Shown in pieces: positions 24,336 to 30,502 of a stretch of DNA of 30,502 bases. The position numbers and the translations under genes were made by a program. The stretch covers positions 7,492 to 37,993 of the forward strand of contig CAJUMI010000019.1 of assembly GCA_910587545.1 (NCBI GenBank). Reading direction: 5' to 3'. This DNA is from an uncultured Muribaculaceae bacterium. GTDB lineage: Bacteria > Bacteroidota > Bacteroidia > Bacteroidales > Muribaculaceae. The notes under the pieces were generated by a model. It was given only the letters and a program-made list of their open reading frames with translations, ran no database searches and was not told where the DNA came from. Position 1 is the first letter of the stretch, and every line of letters begins with the position of its first letter.

Positions 24336-25520
24336 ATGACGACAACGACTCTCAGCCAGAGACCAAAGCGTCTGATGGCTCTCGACGTGTTGCGCGGCAT
24401 CACAATCGCCGGCATGATTCTCGTTAACAATCCCGGCGGATGGGACGAAATCTATTCGCCGTTGCGCCACGCGAGCTGGAACGGTCTCACGCCGACCGAC
24501 CTCGTGTTTCCCTTCTTCATGTTTATCATGGGAGTTTCTTCATATCTCTCGCTCAGGAAGTATAACTTTGAGTTTTCGATGCCTGTCGTTTGGAAAATTG
24601 TCAAGCGAACGGTGCTGATATTTTTTGTAGGCCTGTTCCTCACATGGTTCTCGATGTTTGTGCGCGGCGTCTATAGCGGGGCTGAGTTCTGGGAGTCGGT
24701 TCTGACGTTCGACCATATCCGCATACTCGGAGTCCTTCCCCGACTTGCTCTGTGCTACGGCGTAGGCTCACTGCTCGGCATTATCTTCAGCCGCAAAGCT
24801 CTGAAGTGGCTTGTCGCCGCTATGCTCGTCGTCTATGCTGTCATACTTGTGTTTGGCCACGGCTTTGAGTTTGCCGAGCACAATGTCATAGCCATCGTCG
24901 ACCGCGCGGTTCTCGGAGAGGCTCACATGTACACCGACTATGTCGATGGAGTGCAGCTGAAATTCGATCCCGAAGGTTTCTTGAGCACACTTCCGTCTAT
25001 TGCCCATATGCTCATCGGTTTCCTCTGCGGCGGGCTTATCGTTGCCTACAAAGATAACCAGACGCGTATCAACAAATTGTTTATCGTAGGCACTGTCCTT
25101 ACCTTCGCGGGCTTTCTGTTGAGCTACGGCCTGCCGATCAATAAAAAAGTCTGGTCGCCGACATTCGTGCTCACCACATGCGGTCTGGCCTCGAGTTTCC
25201 TCGCTCTGCTGATCTGGATCATCGATGTCAAGGGCTATCGTCGCTGGGGCCGTTTTTTTGAGGTGTTCGGTGTCAATCCGCTGTTTCTCTACTGCCTGAG
25301 TTGGGTTCTCGCCCTTGCGGTCGGTCTGACACGCATCCCGTGGTCAGCTGCCGAAGGAGGCATGATCTCTATCCGTGCCTTTGTCTATCAGATATGCCTG
25401 CTGCCTGTCTGCTGCGGAAATCAGGCTCTTGCCTCAGCCTCGTTCGCCGTGCTTTTCGTGTTGCTCAGCTGGGGTGTCGGGTATTATCTCTATAAAAATA
25501 AAATCTACATCAAGTTATGA
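24336..25520 (+). CDS. NagX/MurT-like multi-pass membrane protein (DUF5009/COG4299)
   Basis: The 394-residue integral membrane protein has roughly ten hydrophobic segments. The N-terminal motif RLMALDVLRGITIAGMILVNNPGGW, followed by HASWNGLTPTDLVFPFFMFIMGVS, is typical of the family related to heparan-alpha-glucosaminide N-acetyltransferase. Bacterial relatives sit beside amino-sugar kinases. In Tannerella forsythia a protein of this type (MurT) was described as an inner-membrane MurNAc transporter. The stop overlaps the start of the kinase gene by four bases (ATGA), so translation is coupled and the two work together. I infer uptake of, or transfer to, an amino sugar (GlcNAc or MurNAc). An acetyltransferase role remains possible. 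Confidence 0.85.
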   Translation: MTTTTLSQRPKRLMALDVLRGITIAGMILVNNPGGWDEIYSPLRHASWNGLTPTDLVFPFFMFIMGVSSYLSLRKYNFEFSMPVVWKIVKRTVLIFFVGLFLTWFSMFVRGVYSGAEFWESVLTFDHIRILGVLPRLALCYGVGSLLGIIFSRKALKWLVAAMLVVYAVILVFGHGFEFAEHNVIAIVDRAVLGEAHMYTDYVDGVQLKFDPEGFLSTLPSIAHMLIGFLCGGLIVAYKDNQTRINKLFIVGTVLTFAGFLLSYGLPINKKVWSPTFVLTTCGLASSFLALLIWIIDVKGYRRWGRFFEVFGVNPLFLYCLSWVLALAVGLTRIPWSAAEGGMISIRAFVYQICLLPVCCGNQALASASFAVLFVLLSWGVGYYLYKNKIYIKL

Positions 25521-26356
25521 TACTCATTGCCGACTGTGGAAGTACAAAGACTGACTGGTGTGTCGTCAGCTGTGGCGACATCGTGCGCCGTGTCAGTACC
25601 GGCGGTATGAACGCCGTGATGCTTACAGAAGAAGAGATGACCCGACGGATTGCATCGGAACTTCTACCCCTGTTGGGTGACGAAAACATAGACCGTGTCT
25701 ATTTCTATGGCGCAGGGTGTCTGGCCGACGAGGTCTGTGACAATGTCAGGCGTGCAATCGCCGCCAATATACCTTCGGCTCGGACTATCGAAGTATATAC
25801 CGACCTGCTGGCCGCGGCCCGCGCTCTTTGCGGCCGCGGGCCCGGCATAGCGTGCATTATGGGCACCGGCTCCAATTCATGTTACTATGACGGCGAGAAG
25901 ATCTGCGACAACGTCTCACCGCTGGGCTACATACTTGGCGACGAGGGTTCCGGAGCTGTGCTCGGACGTTTGCTGATAGGCGATGTACTCAAAAATCAGT
26001 TGCCGCAGCATTTGTGCGAGAAGTTTCTCCGGGAGTATGACCTCGATCGACTGACCATCATCCGCCGAGTCTATAAAGAGCCGCAGGCCAACCGTTTCCT
26101 TGCATCTGTGACGCCCTTTCTGCTTGAAAACATCAGCGAACCGTCGATACGCGCGATCGTGTTCGAATCATTCATGTCATTCTTCCGCCGCAATGTGCTG
26201 CAGTACGGCCGTGCCCGTTCTCTCAGCATCAATTTCATAGGCTCCATCGCCTACTACTACTGCGAAGTGCTGCACGAAGCCGCCACTGCCTCGGGTCTCA
26301 CCCTCGGCACTGTTCTGCCCGGCCCCATGCCCGGCCTAATCGCTTACCACAGTTGA
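25517..26356 (+). CDS. BadF/BcrA-type amino-sugar kinase (GlcNAc/MurNAc kinase-like)
   Basis: The 279-residue protein has the ASKHA kinase fold: phosphate-1 loop LIADCGSTKTDW, YFYGAGC, TDLLAAARALCG, phosphate-2 loop CIMGTGSNSC, and LGDEGSGAVLGR, then NFIGSIAYYYCEVL near the end. This is the N-acetylglucosamine kinase subgroup (BadF/BadG/BcrA/BcrD ATPase family) that includes MurNAc kinase MurK of Tannerella. It phosphorylates the sugar with ATP in the cytoplasm. The translational overlap with the MurT-like gene supports a route of import followed by phosphorylation. The 6-phosphate etherase MurQ, expected in a MurNAc route, is not nearby. Which of GlcNAc or MurNAc is used cannot be told from sequence alone. 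Confidence 0.85.
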   Translation: MILIADCGSTKTDWCVVSCGDIVRRVSTGGMNAVMLTEEEMTRRIASELLPLLGDENIDRVYFYGAGCLADEVCDNVRRAIAANIPSARTIEVYTDLLAAARALCGRGPGIACIMGTGSNSCYYDGEKICDNVSPLGYILGDEGSGAVLGRLLIGDVLKNQLPQHLCEKFLREYDLDRLTIIRRVYKEPQANRFLASVTPFLLENISEPSIRAIVFESFMSFFRRNVLQYGRARSLSINFIGSIAYYYCEVLHEAATASGLTLGTVLPGPMPGLIAYHS

Positions 26357-26379
26357 TTTTCTACCGTGCCGGATTGATG

Positions 26380-26387
26380 TAAATTTG
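26380..26387 (+). promoter_or_regulatory. -7 box before the exported unknown protein
   Basis: TAAATTTG matches TAnnTTTG. It ends only four bases before the ATG at 26392, so if it is used, the next ATG at 26404 is the likelier start. No good -33 box is present. Confidence 0.4.
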
Positions 26388-26403
26388 CGGTATGATTAGC
26401 AAT

Positions 26404-27717
26404 ATGGTCAGAGATCTCTTTGCAACGGTTGTGGCGATTGTTTTCTCCTTGATATATATGCAAGGTGATGCCCGTAATGCTGTTGTGGCGGATTCTCTGA
26501 GCCGTCTGCCTTTGCCCGCGGCATCGGTTTTTGCCCGCGACGGTGATTTGATTGGATTGAGTGATGTAAGCGGCAGATTGCCGTCTGTTGCGGAAAAGTG
26601 TTATCCGATTACAGTCAGTTATCTCGGTTTTGATGATATGGTTCTGGAGTCAGAGGTATCAGATACGGTTTTCCTACGGGAAAGTAAAGCGCAATTGTCC
26701 GAGATCGTTGTCGAGTCACGGCGCCACAAGGTGCTTCACATGTTGGCTTATGTTCGGGAGTATTCGACAATGACCACCTATGCCGACACCGTATTCCTGT
26801 TCCGCGAGAAAATGGTCGATTATATGCTCACGCCTGACGGATCTGTGAAGTTTGCAGGTTGGTCAACTCCGAGAGTCCTGACCGGCAGATCATATTACCG
26901 GTTTACTGATGATTGCGGGCTTGACAGCGTGAGCGATACGGGTAGCTATCACTTTTCGTGGTCCGACTGGGTCGGCGTTGCTCCGGCAGTCAGGCTTCCA
27001 TTGTCTCTGACTGCCGTAGAGTGGGGTGCCGATACGCTTCAAGGCAGATACAGTCCGGTTGAAATATGGTCTAAACGTGGCGACAGCCTATCGGTCGAGA
27101 TCAATGTGCTGGCAGATAGGACAGGCCGGAGATGGATTCCATCTTTTGCATCTTTTTTTCGCGAAGATCTTGAATTTCAGGATTTCAGGCTCCGCTTTTG
27201 CTATAATATTGTTGAAGGCTGTGATTCTGTATCGCCGTTGGAACTGAGCGGCTACTATTATAACGTGGAGTCTGACGGTCGTGGTCGCTATATGTTCGGG
27301 TTCAATCGTATCGATGAACCGTTCTTTGTCAATACCGAGGCCGAAGTGTATATGCTTGACAAGGAATTTATTACAGTGAAAGAGGCCAGGAAGTGGCGTG
27401 ACTATAGGTTCGATACTGCGGATATCGGTATTTACAGGCCGGTCGGGCTGCCCGAGTTGCAACCTTCGATAATCGCTCTGATCGATAGGGTAAACAATAT
27501 CGACAAAGGTTATGTCAGGCTCGGGCAGGCTCCTGACGAGAGATTGATGGGGCGGTTTGACGGTCGTCGTAATTTCAGGGTTGGGCGTAGGGCATTGTTT
27601 ATGTTGAAGCAGCTGACGGGCATTATGCGGTATAAGCATCACAAGAACATCAACCGTCGTTGGAACGATCTGAAGAAGAGTCTTTTGCTGGATAAACATA
27701 AACCAACTGATAGATAA
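26404..27717 (+). CDS. Exported protein of unknown function with a carboxypeptidase-regulatory-like N-terminus
   Basis: I do not recognise a characterised family. From 26404 the protein has 437 residues (441 from 26392). A hydrophobic signal segment (LFATVVAIVFSLIYMQG) is followed by a short beta domain. There SVFARDGDLIGLSDVSGRLP, YPITVSYLGFDDMV and VFLRESKAQLSEIVV resemble the carboxypeptidase-D regulatory-like domain plus linker found before TonB plugs. No plug or barrel follows. Instead comes a region with MLAYVREYSTMTTYADTVFLFREKMVDYML, then a beta-rich body and a basic C-terminus (KHHKNINRRWNDLKKSLLLDKHK). I infer an envelope location. A weak inverted repeat (ATAATG/CATTAT) overlaps the stop. 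Confidence 0.75.
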   Translation: MVRDLFATVVAIVFSLIYMQGDARNAVVADSLSRLPLPAASVFARDGDLIGLSDVSGRLPSVAEKCYPITVSYLGFDDMVLESEVSDTVFLRESKAQLSEIVVESRRHKVLHMLAYVREYSTMTTYADTVFLFREKMVDYMLTPDGSVKFAGWSTPRVLTGRSYYRFTDDCGLDSVSDTGSYHFSWSDWVGVAPAVRLPLSLTAVEWGADTLQGRYSPVEIWSKRGDSLSVEINVLADRTGRRWIPSFASFFREDLEFQDFRLRFCYNIVEGCDSVSPLELSGYYYNVESDGRGRYMFGFNRIDEPFFVNTEAEVYMLDKEFITVKEARKWRDYRFDTADIGIYRPVGLPELQPSIIALIDRVNNIDKGYVRLGQAPDERLMGRFDGRRNFRVGRRALFMLKQLTGIMRYKHHKNINRRWNDLKKSLLLDKHKPTDR

Positions 27718-27774
27718 TGTCGACAATATGCGTCCGGCATTATTTTGTGAATTTGAAAAAAAGAGTGTGAATAA

Positions 27775-27806
27775 TTTGGTTTATAAAATAAACTGATTTA
27801 TCTTTG
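27775..27806 (+). promoter_or_regulatory. Promoter of the membrane-protein/regulator operon
   Basis: TTTG (27775-27778), exactly 20 nt, TATCTTTG (27799-27806) is a full consensus. The spacer contains a palindrome. The start near 27813 gives a leader of about 86 nt before the ATG at 27899. Confidence 0.85.
27779..27793 (+). promoter_or_regulatory. Operator-like palindrome 1, between -33 and -7
   Basis: GTTTATAAAATAAAC is a near-perfect inverted repeat lying wholly in the promoter spacer. It is identical at 14 of 15 positions to the palindrome at 27866-27880. A bound protein here would block RNA polymerase. Confidence 0.65.
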
Positions 27807-27865
27807 CGTCGAAAATGTGTTGGGAGCGGCATCGCGCGAGTCTGCTCCTTTGTTTTCAAAATATA

Positions 27866-27880
27866 GTTTATAATATAAAC
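27866..27880 (+). promoter_or_regulatory. Operator-like palindrome 2, in the leader
   Basis: GTTTATAATATAAAC is a perfect 7+1+7 inverted repeat located 18 nt before the start codon of the membrane protein. Its centre is 87 bp from that of palindrome 1. Confidence 0.65.
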
Positions 27881-27898
27881 CAGCTAAATTTTAGAAAA

Positions 27899-28528
27899 AT
27901 GAACGAAAAACATCTTACTGAAAAAGAGAGTCTCGAAGTGATCACGGCTATGATCGCGAGAACCAAATTGCGTTATACCCTCGGCGATGGCAATATAATG
28001 CTGATGTGGGGTTATCTTTCTGTTGCAGTCTCGCTTGCTGTTTGGGCTCTGCTCTGTTATACTCATCACAATGCCGTCAACTGGCTGTGGTTTGCCATTC
28101 CTATCGTAGGCGGCATAGTCACTCCCCTTATGCGTCGTAGCCGACGATGTGACTTCGGGGCGGTAAGTTATTCCGACAGACTGATATCCCGGATGTGGAC
28201 CATCGTCGGTTTTAGTTTCTTATTCCTGACCTTAGTGTGTTTTGCATTTATTTTTATCGCAGATATAAATTGTTGGACAGCTATGTTGGTCTATAGCCTT
28301 ATTGCGGTACCTATAGCCGAAACGGTTCAGGGGATCGCTTTGAAGGAGCGTAGCATGCTGTGGGGTGGAGTAATGGCTTTGGCCGTCGGCATGTTTACAC
28401 TCTGCTGCGCAGTCGGCGGAGTAAGACTTGCCGCGTCGTGGTTCATGCCGCTTTTCATATTGGCATTTGTCGTGATGATGATTGTCCCCGGGCATATTCT
28501 CAACCATAAAGCACGGAAAGCGAAATGA
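27899..28528 (+). CDS. Multi-pass membrane protein paired with a winged-helix regulator
   Basis: The start at 27899 is chosen because the frame upstream (open to 27815) covers the leader and a palindrome, and because a charged MNEKHLTEKESLEVITAMI start is plausible. The 209-residue protein has a short cytoplasmic N-terminus, then about six membrane helices (for example IMLMWGYLSVAVSLAVWALL, WLWFAIPIVGGIV, FSFLFLTLVCFAFIFIA, SWFMPLFILAFVVMMIVPG) and a basic tail. I know of no characterised function. The stop overlaps the regulator start by four bases (ATGA), so the two are translationally coupled. It might sense a membrane signal or be the regulated effector. Confidence 0.75.
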   Translation: MNEKHLTEKESLEVITAMIARTKLRYTLGDGNIMLMWGYLSVAVSLAVWALLCYTHHNAVNWLWFAIPIVGGIVTPLMRRSRRCDFGAVSYSDRLISRMWTIVGFSFLFLTLVCFAFIFIADINCWTAMLVYSLIAVPIAETVQGIALKERSMLWGGVMALAVGMFTLCCAVGGVRLAASWFMPLFILAFVVMMIVPGHILNHKARKAK

Positions 28529-28806
28529 AAGAACTCGATCCGCTTCTGCATTCGCAGCTCCGTCTGGCCGTTATGTCCGTACTCATGAATGTCGAGGAGG
28601 CCGATTTCGTTTATCTTAAAGAGAAAACCGAGTCGACCGCCGGAAATCTGAGCGTCCAGCTCGACAAACTCTCGGCTACGGGATATATCTCGGTCGAAAA
28701 AGGGTTTGTCGGCAAAAAGACGCGGACTGTCTGCCGCATTACTATCACGGGCCGCAAGGCTTTTGAGGATTATGTCGATGCGCTGCGCGACTACATAGGC
28801 CGCTGA
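28525..28806 (+). CDS. Winged helix-turn-helix transcriptional regulator
   Basis: The 93-residue protein is a single winged-helix domain: HSQLRLAVMSVLMNVEEADFVYLKEKT forms helices 1-2, STAGNLSVQLDKLSATGYI carries the recognition helix, and VEKGFVGKKTRTVCRITITGRKAFEDYV forms the wing and last helix. This is the ArsR/MarR-like (HTH_27-type) small regulator that binds palindromes as a dimer. No ligand domain or metal-binding cysteine cluster is visible (one Cys only). It overlaps the membrane protein gene by four bases and probably controls its own operon through the two palindromes upstream. Its 3' end overlaps the convergent M50-like gene by 16 bases. Confidence 0.85.
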   Translation: MKELDPLLHSQLRLAVMSVLMNVEEADFVYLKEKTESTAGNLSVQLDKLSATGYISVEKGFVGKKTRTVCRITITGRKAFEDYVDALRDYIGR

Positions 28807-29942
28807 TCGGCATTCGAAAGTATTTCTTTCATCAAGGCGAGGTCACTGTCGACTTCGCCTTGGAGCAGATATTTATGTCGGTTTTTCTCAAGAGTACGAT
28901 ATATTTTTGCAGCAGTTTCCCGATCGTTGTCGAGATATATTTTCTTGGCACAAAGTATGCGGTCTTTCGAAGACATTACTTTGCGATAGAGTTTGATATA
29001 TGCCGTCAGATTGTCGTCAAGCAACTCGGCGGCGCGGTCCTTGCGTCCTGTGACCATGGAGAGATAGGCGAGTTCACATGTAGTCTCCTTGGCATATATG
29101 TCGATCATCTCGCCGCGGTGGTCGTATAGCCGGTCAAACATTCCGTAGGCTTTCTCGATCTCGCCTGTGTCTATACATCGCGTGGCCTCGAGTAGCGGCA
29201 TGGCAACTTCGAGTGAATTGCTGTAGTCGATATCGCAGTCAGACTCAAACCACTCGGCCGGCATGTCCTTGGGCCTGACGCCGTTTTGGATCATCGCGTT
29301 GGCTTTAAGCTGAATCATTATCGATCGCTTGGCCTTCGGATTGCGGCGAAGCATCTTCATGTTGCTTGCATCGTTGCCCTGACGCAAAGGCAGGCCGTTA
29401 ATCAATATTATGATCGAGTCGACGATACAGAATATCGTCAAAAACACGTTGGCAATGGCGTTGTAAACCACAATCAGCAGTACTATCCCGACGGCAAGTG
29501 CGATGAGGTTGGCTGCAACGCCTCCGGCGTTATATGCTGTTGTCGGTATTTTTTCAATCGGCAGGTCGGGCGGGGACATAAGACACTGTCCGCCGGTGCC
29601 GGCCACATTAAATTTCTTGATCCTGATCTTGCCGTCATCCTTGATGACCGTAAGATTGAATATTCTGAACGACACAAAGCCGTAGCCGCTCATTAGTCCT
29701 GCTGCAAGATGGCCGGCTTCGTGGAGCACAGTCAACACACAGACCGACACAATCAGACTTGCGATTCCCGTGAGGGTCCCGACGAAAAAGTCAGAAATTT
29801 TGATATTTATGATTTTGTCGACAAGTTCGCTGAATGAGGTGTCGGTAAATGTGATTATACCCACACCGGCGATCAGCAGGCCTGCGACCATGCCGATCGT
29901 CAGTCCGCCAACCACTTTAAAGATAACCTTCAATATATCCAT
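28791..29942 (-). CDS. M50-like integral membrane metalloprotease with helical C-terminal domain
   Basis: The 383-residue protein has hydrophobic segments at about 8-32 and 52-72, the zinc motif HEAGH at 74-78, further helices at about 140-183, and NGLPLRQGNDASN with Asn182, Pro185 and Asp191. This matches the second M50 motif (N..P....D), where the Asp is the third zinc ligand. So it looks catalytically complete. The remaining 180 residues are soluble and helical with TPR-like spacing (EIEKAYGMFDRLYDHRGEM, KDRAAELLDDNLTAYIKLY, ETAAKIYRTLEKNRHKY). It resembles site-2-type intramembrane proteases without a PDZ domain; the substrate is unknown. Upstream is a leader with its own terminator-like hairpin. 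The 3' end overlaps the regulator gene tail to tail by 16 bases. Confidence 0.82.
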   Translation of the reverse strand: MDILKVIFKVVGGLTIGMVAGLLIAGVGIITFTDTSFSELVDKIINIKISDFFVGTLTGIASLIVSVCVLTVLHEAGHLAAGLMSGYGFVSFRIFNLTVIKDDGKIRIKKFNVAGTGGQCLMSPPDLPIEKIPTTAYNAGGVAANLIALAVGIVLLIVVYNAIANVFLTIFCIVDSIIILINGLPLRQGNDASNMKMLRRNPKAKRSIMIQLKANAMIQNGVRPKDMPAEWFESDCDIDYSNSLEVAMPLLEATRCIDTGEIEKAYGMFDRLYDHRGEMIDIYAKETTCELAYLSMVTGRKDRAAELLDDNLTAYIKLYRKVMSSKDRILCAKKIYLDNDRETAAKIYRTLEKNRHKYLLQGEVDSDLALMKEILSNADQRPM

Positions 29943-29984
29943 ATAGCTTATTTATAGTGCATGCTTTTGTTTTGCACCGCAGTC

Positions 29985-30166
29985 TAAAATAAAAAGCAAC
30001 CGTGAAGGTTACTTTTTGCGGAGAGGCATGTTTTCGTATCTGCAATTCCAACCGCATATATTTCAGCTGATTTGATTTAAAAATTTAACAGTATCGAAAT
30101 GGTAAGGATTTCAGCCGTTAAGCCTGTCCGACTTTTACCGCTGTTTGTCCGACGGACTTTCGGGGT
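29985..30166 (-). ncRNA. Candidate small RNA or attenuating leader upstream of the M50-like gene
   Basis: A full-consensus minus-strand promoter (30167-30198) predicts a transcript from about 30160 that meets a hairpin with a T-run at about 30017-29985, roughly 175 nt later and about 45 nt before the M50 start. Within it UGCGG and CCGCA can pair across about 30 nt. No long frame is present. It is either a free small RNA or a leader whose terminator is conditionally bypassed. Confidence 0.45.
29991..30017 (-). terminator. Terminator-like hairpin in the M50 leader
   Basis: On the minus strand AAAAAGTAACC pairs with GGTTGCTTTTT over 11 positions with a single G-U wobble, loop TTCAC, followed by ATTTTAG. 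Read on the plus strand the same position would be a C/A mismatch, so the hairpin suits minus-strand RNA. Confidence 0.65.
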
Positions 30167-30198
30167 CAAAGATACGGCTTTCTTTTATACCTCGCAAA
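30167..30198 (-). promoter_or_regulatory. Minus-strand promoter upstream of the M50 leader
   Basis: On the minus strand TTTG (30195-30198), exactly 20 nt, then TATCTTTG (30167-30174). This is a perfect match to the Bacteroides consensus. Confidence 0.75.
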
Positions 30199-30489
30199 TG
30201 ACTGATAACAAATATTGGGGGCTAATGCAGGGAGAAAACTATTATAAATACATACGGGCTTCTGTACTAAAATATTGGGGTACAAATGGTTGAAGTCTAC
30301 ATCTTCGAAACAGATTAAAAGATAAGAAAGCGGCCAAAAACAAGCCGAAAGGTTAACAATAAGGTTGCAGTCAGTTCTGATTTTAACATTTTGAGATAAG
30401 TTTAAATCAGATCATTAATTCATATAATCACTGTATTGATATTTGCAGATAAGTAGATGTTGAAAATTAGTTTATATCAATTTTTTGCG
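30199..30489. other. Non-coding stretch at the right end
   Basis: I see no gene. The sequence becomes A/T-rich from 30300 on and has a short CTGATTT/AAATCAG inverted repeat around 30377-30411. A frame at 30099-30293 shows no family features and crosses the minus-strand promoter. Confidence 0.5.
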
Positions 30490-30497
30490 TATCTTTG
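30490..30497 (+). promoter_or_regulatory. -7 box of a rightward gene beyond the window
   Basis: TATCTTTG five bases before the right edge matches TAnnTTTG. A TTAG stands 19 nt upstream in place of TTTG. The gene it serves is not in view. Confidence 0.5.
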
Positions 30498-30502
30498 TGT
30501 AA

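Noticed and set aside
24336..26356. Calling the pair murT-murK outright
   Set aside because: Family and coupling fit, but GlcNAc- or heparan-type amino sugars are equally possible without murQ or assays, so no gene symbols were given.
27815..27898. Upstream extension of the membrane protein by 28 codons
   Set aside because: It starts at about the predicted transcription start and contains an operator-like palindrome. The sequence does not look coding.
2561..30283. Shared 12-mer GTACCCCAATAT near 2561 and its inverse near 30270
   Set aside because: Too short and without flanking similarity. Probably chance in A/T-rich spacers.
30099..30293. 64-codon plus-strand frame near the right end
   Set aside because: No promoter or family pattern, and it runs through a full-consensus minus-strand promoter. 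Kept only as an unlikely alternative.

Overview
The window reads as chromosomal DNA of a Bacteroidales gut commensal, most likely of the Muribaculaceae type (the family is an inference). The signs are repeated Bacteroides-type promoters (-7 TAnnTTTG, often with -33 TTTG about 20 nt upstream), start codons without clear Shine-Dalgarno sequences, a DUF4295 gene behind rpmB-rpmG, GH97 and GH92 glycosidases, a TonB-dependent receptor, and intermediate GC content. I found no phage, insertion sequence, CRISPR array, tRNA or rRNA.

Layout. 1-2550: end of a glycan-degradation operon on the plus strand (3' part of an alpha-galactosidase-like enzyme, then a SusB-type GH97 enzyme), closed by a long hairpin. 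2620-6650: minus-strand housekeeping genes (manA, tyrS, luxS, an OmpH/Skp-like lipoprotein, and a 54-residue membrane peptide). 6788-9123: plus-strand pepD and a secreted muramidase. 9198-11737: a small-RNA-like element, then a GH92 lipoprotein whose end overlaps the convergent TonB-dependent receptor. 11662-17577: minus-strand receptor and a pyrG-yidC operon. 17747-18871: a second, inverted copy of the small-RNA element, then rpmB-rpmG-DUF4295 with a long leader. 19041-26356: plus-strand PBP1A, a FAD/Fe-S D-lactate-dehydrogenase-like enzyme, a NagX/MurT-like membrane protein and a BadF-type sugar kinase. 26380-28806: an exported protein of unknown function, then a membrane protein and winged-helix regulator pair behind a promoter with two near-identical palindromes. 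28791-29942: a minus-strand M50-like membrane metalloprotease, preceded by a long leader with its own consensus promoter and a terminator-like hairpin. The last bases hold the -7 box of a rightward gene outside the window.

How the genes fit together. The glycosidases and receptor serve outer glycan foraging. PBP1A, the D-lactate-type oxidase and the MurT/MurK-like pair suggest peptidoglycan synthesis plus muropeptide sugar salvage, in which MurNAc is taken up, phosphorylated, cleaved to GlcNAc-6-P and D-lactate, and the D-lactate oxidised. The etherase MurQ is not in the window. The secreted muramidase could supply substrate.

The most unusual material is non-coding. A short RNA-like element of about 67 nt occurs at three loci, two of them sharing 70 identical bases, and the third keeping the 5' sequence and hairpin apex with a completely different stem. 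There is also the double-operator promoter of the regulator operon, and a leader or small RNA upstream of the M50 gene.
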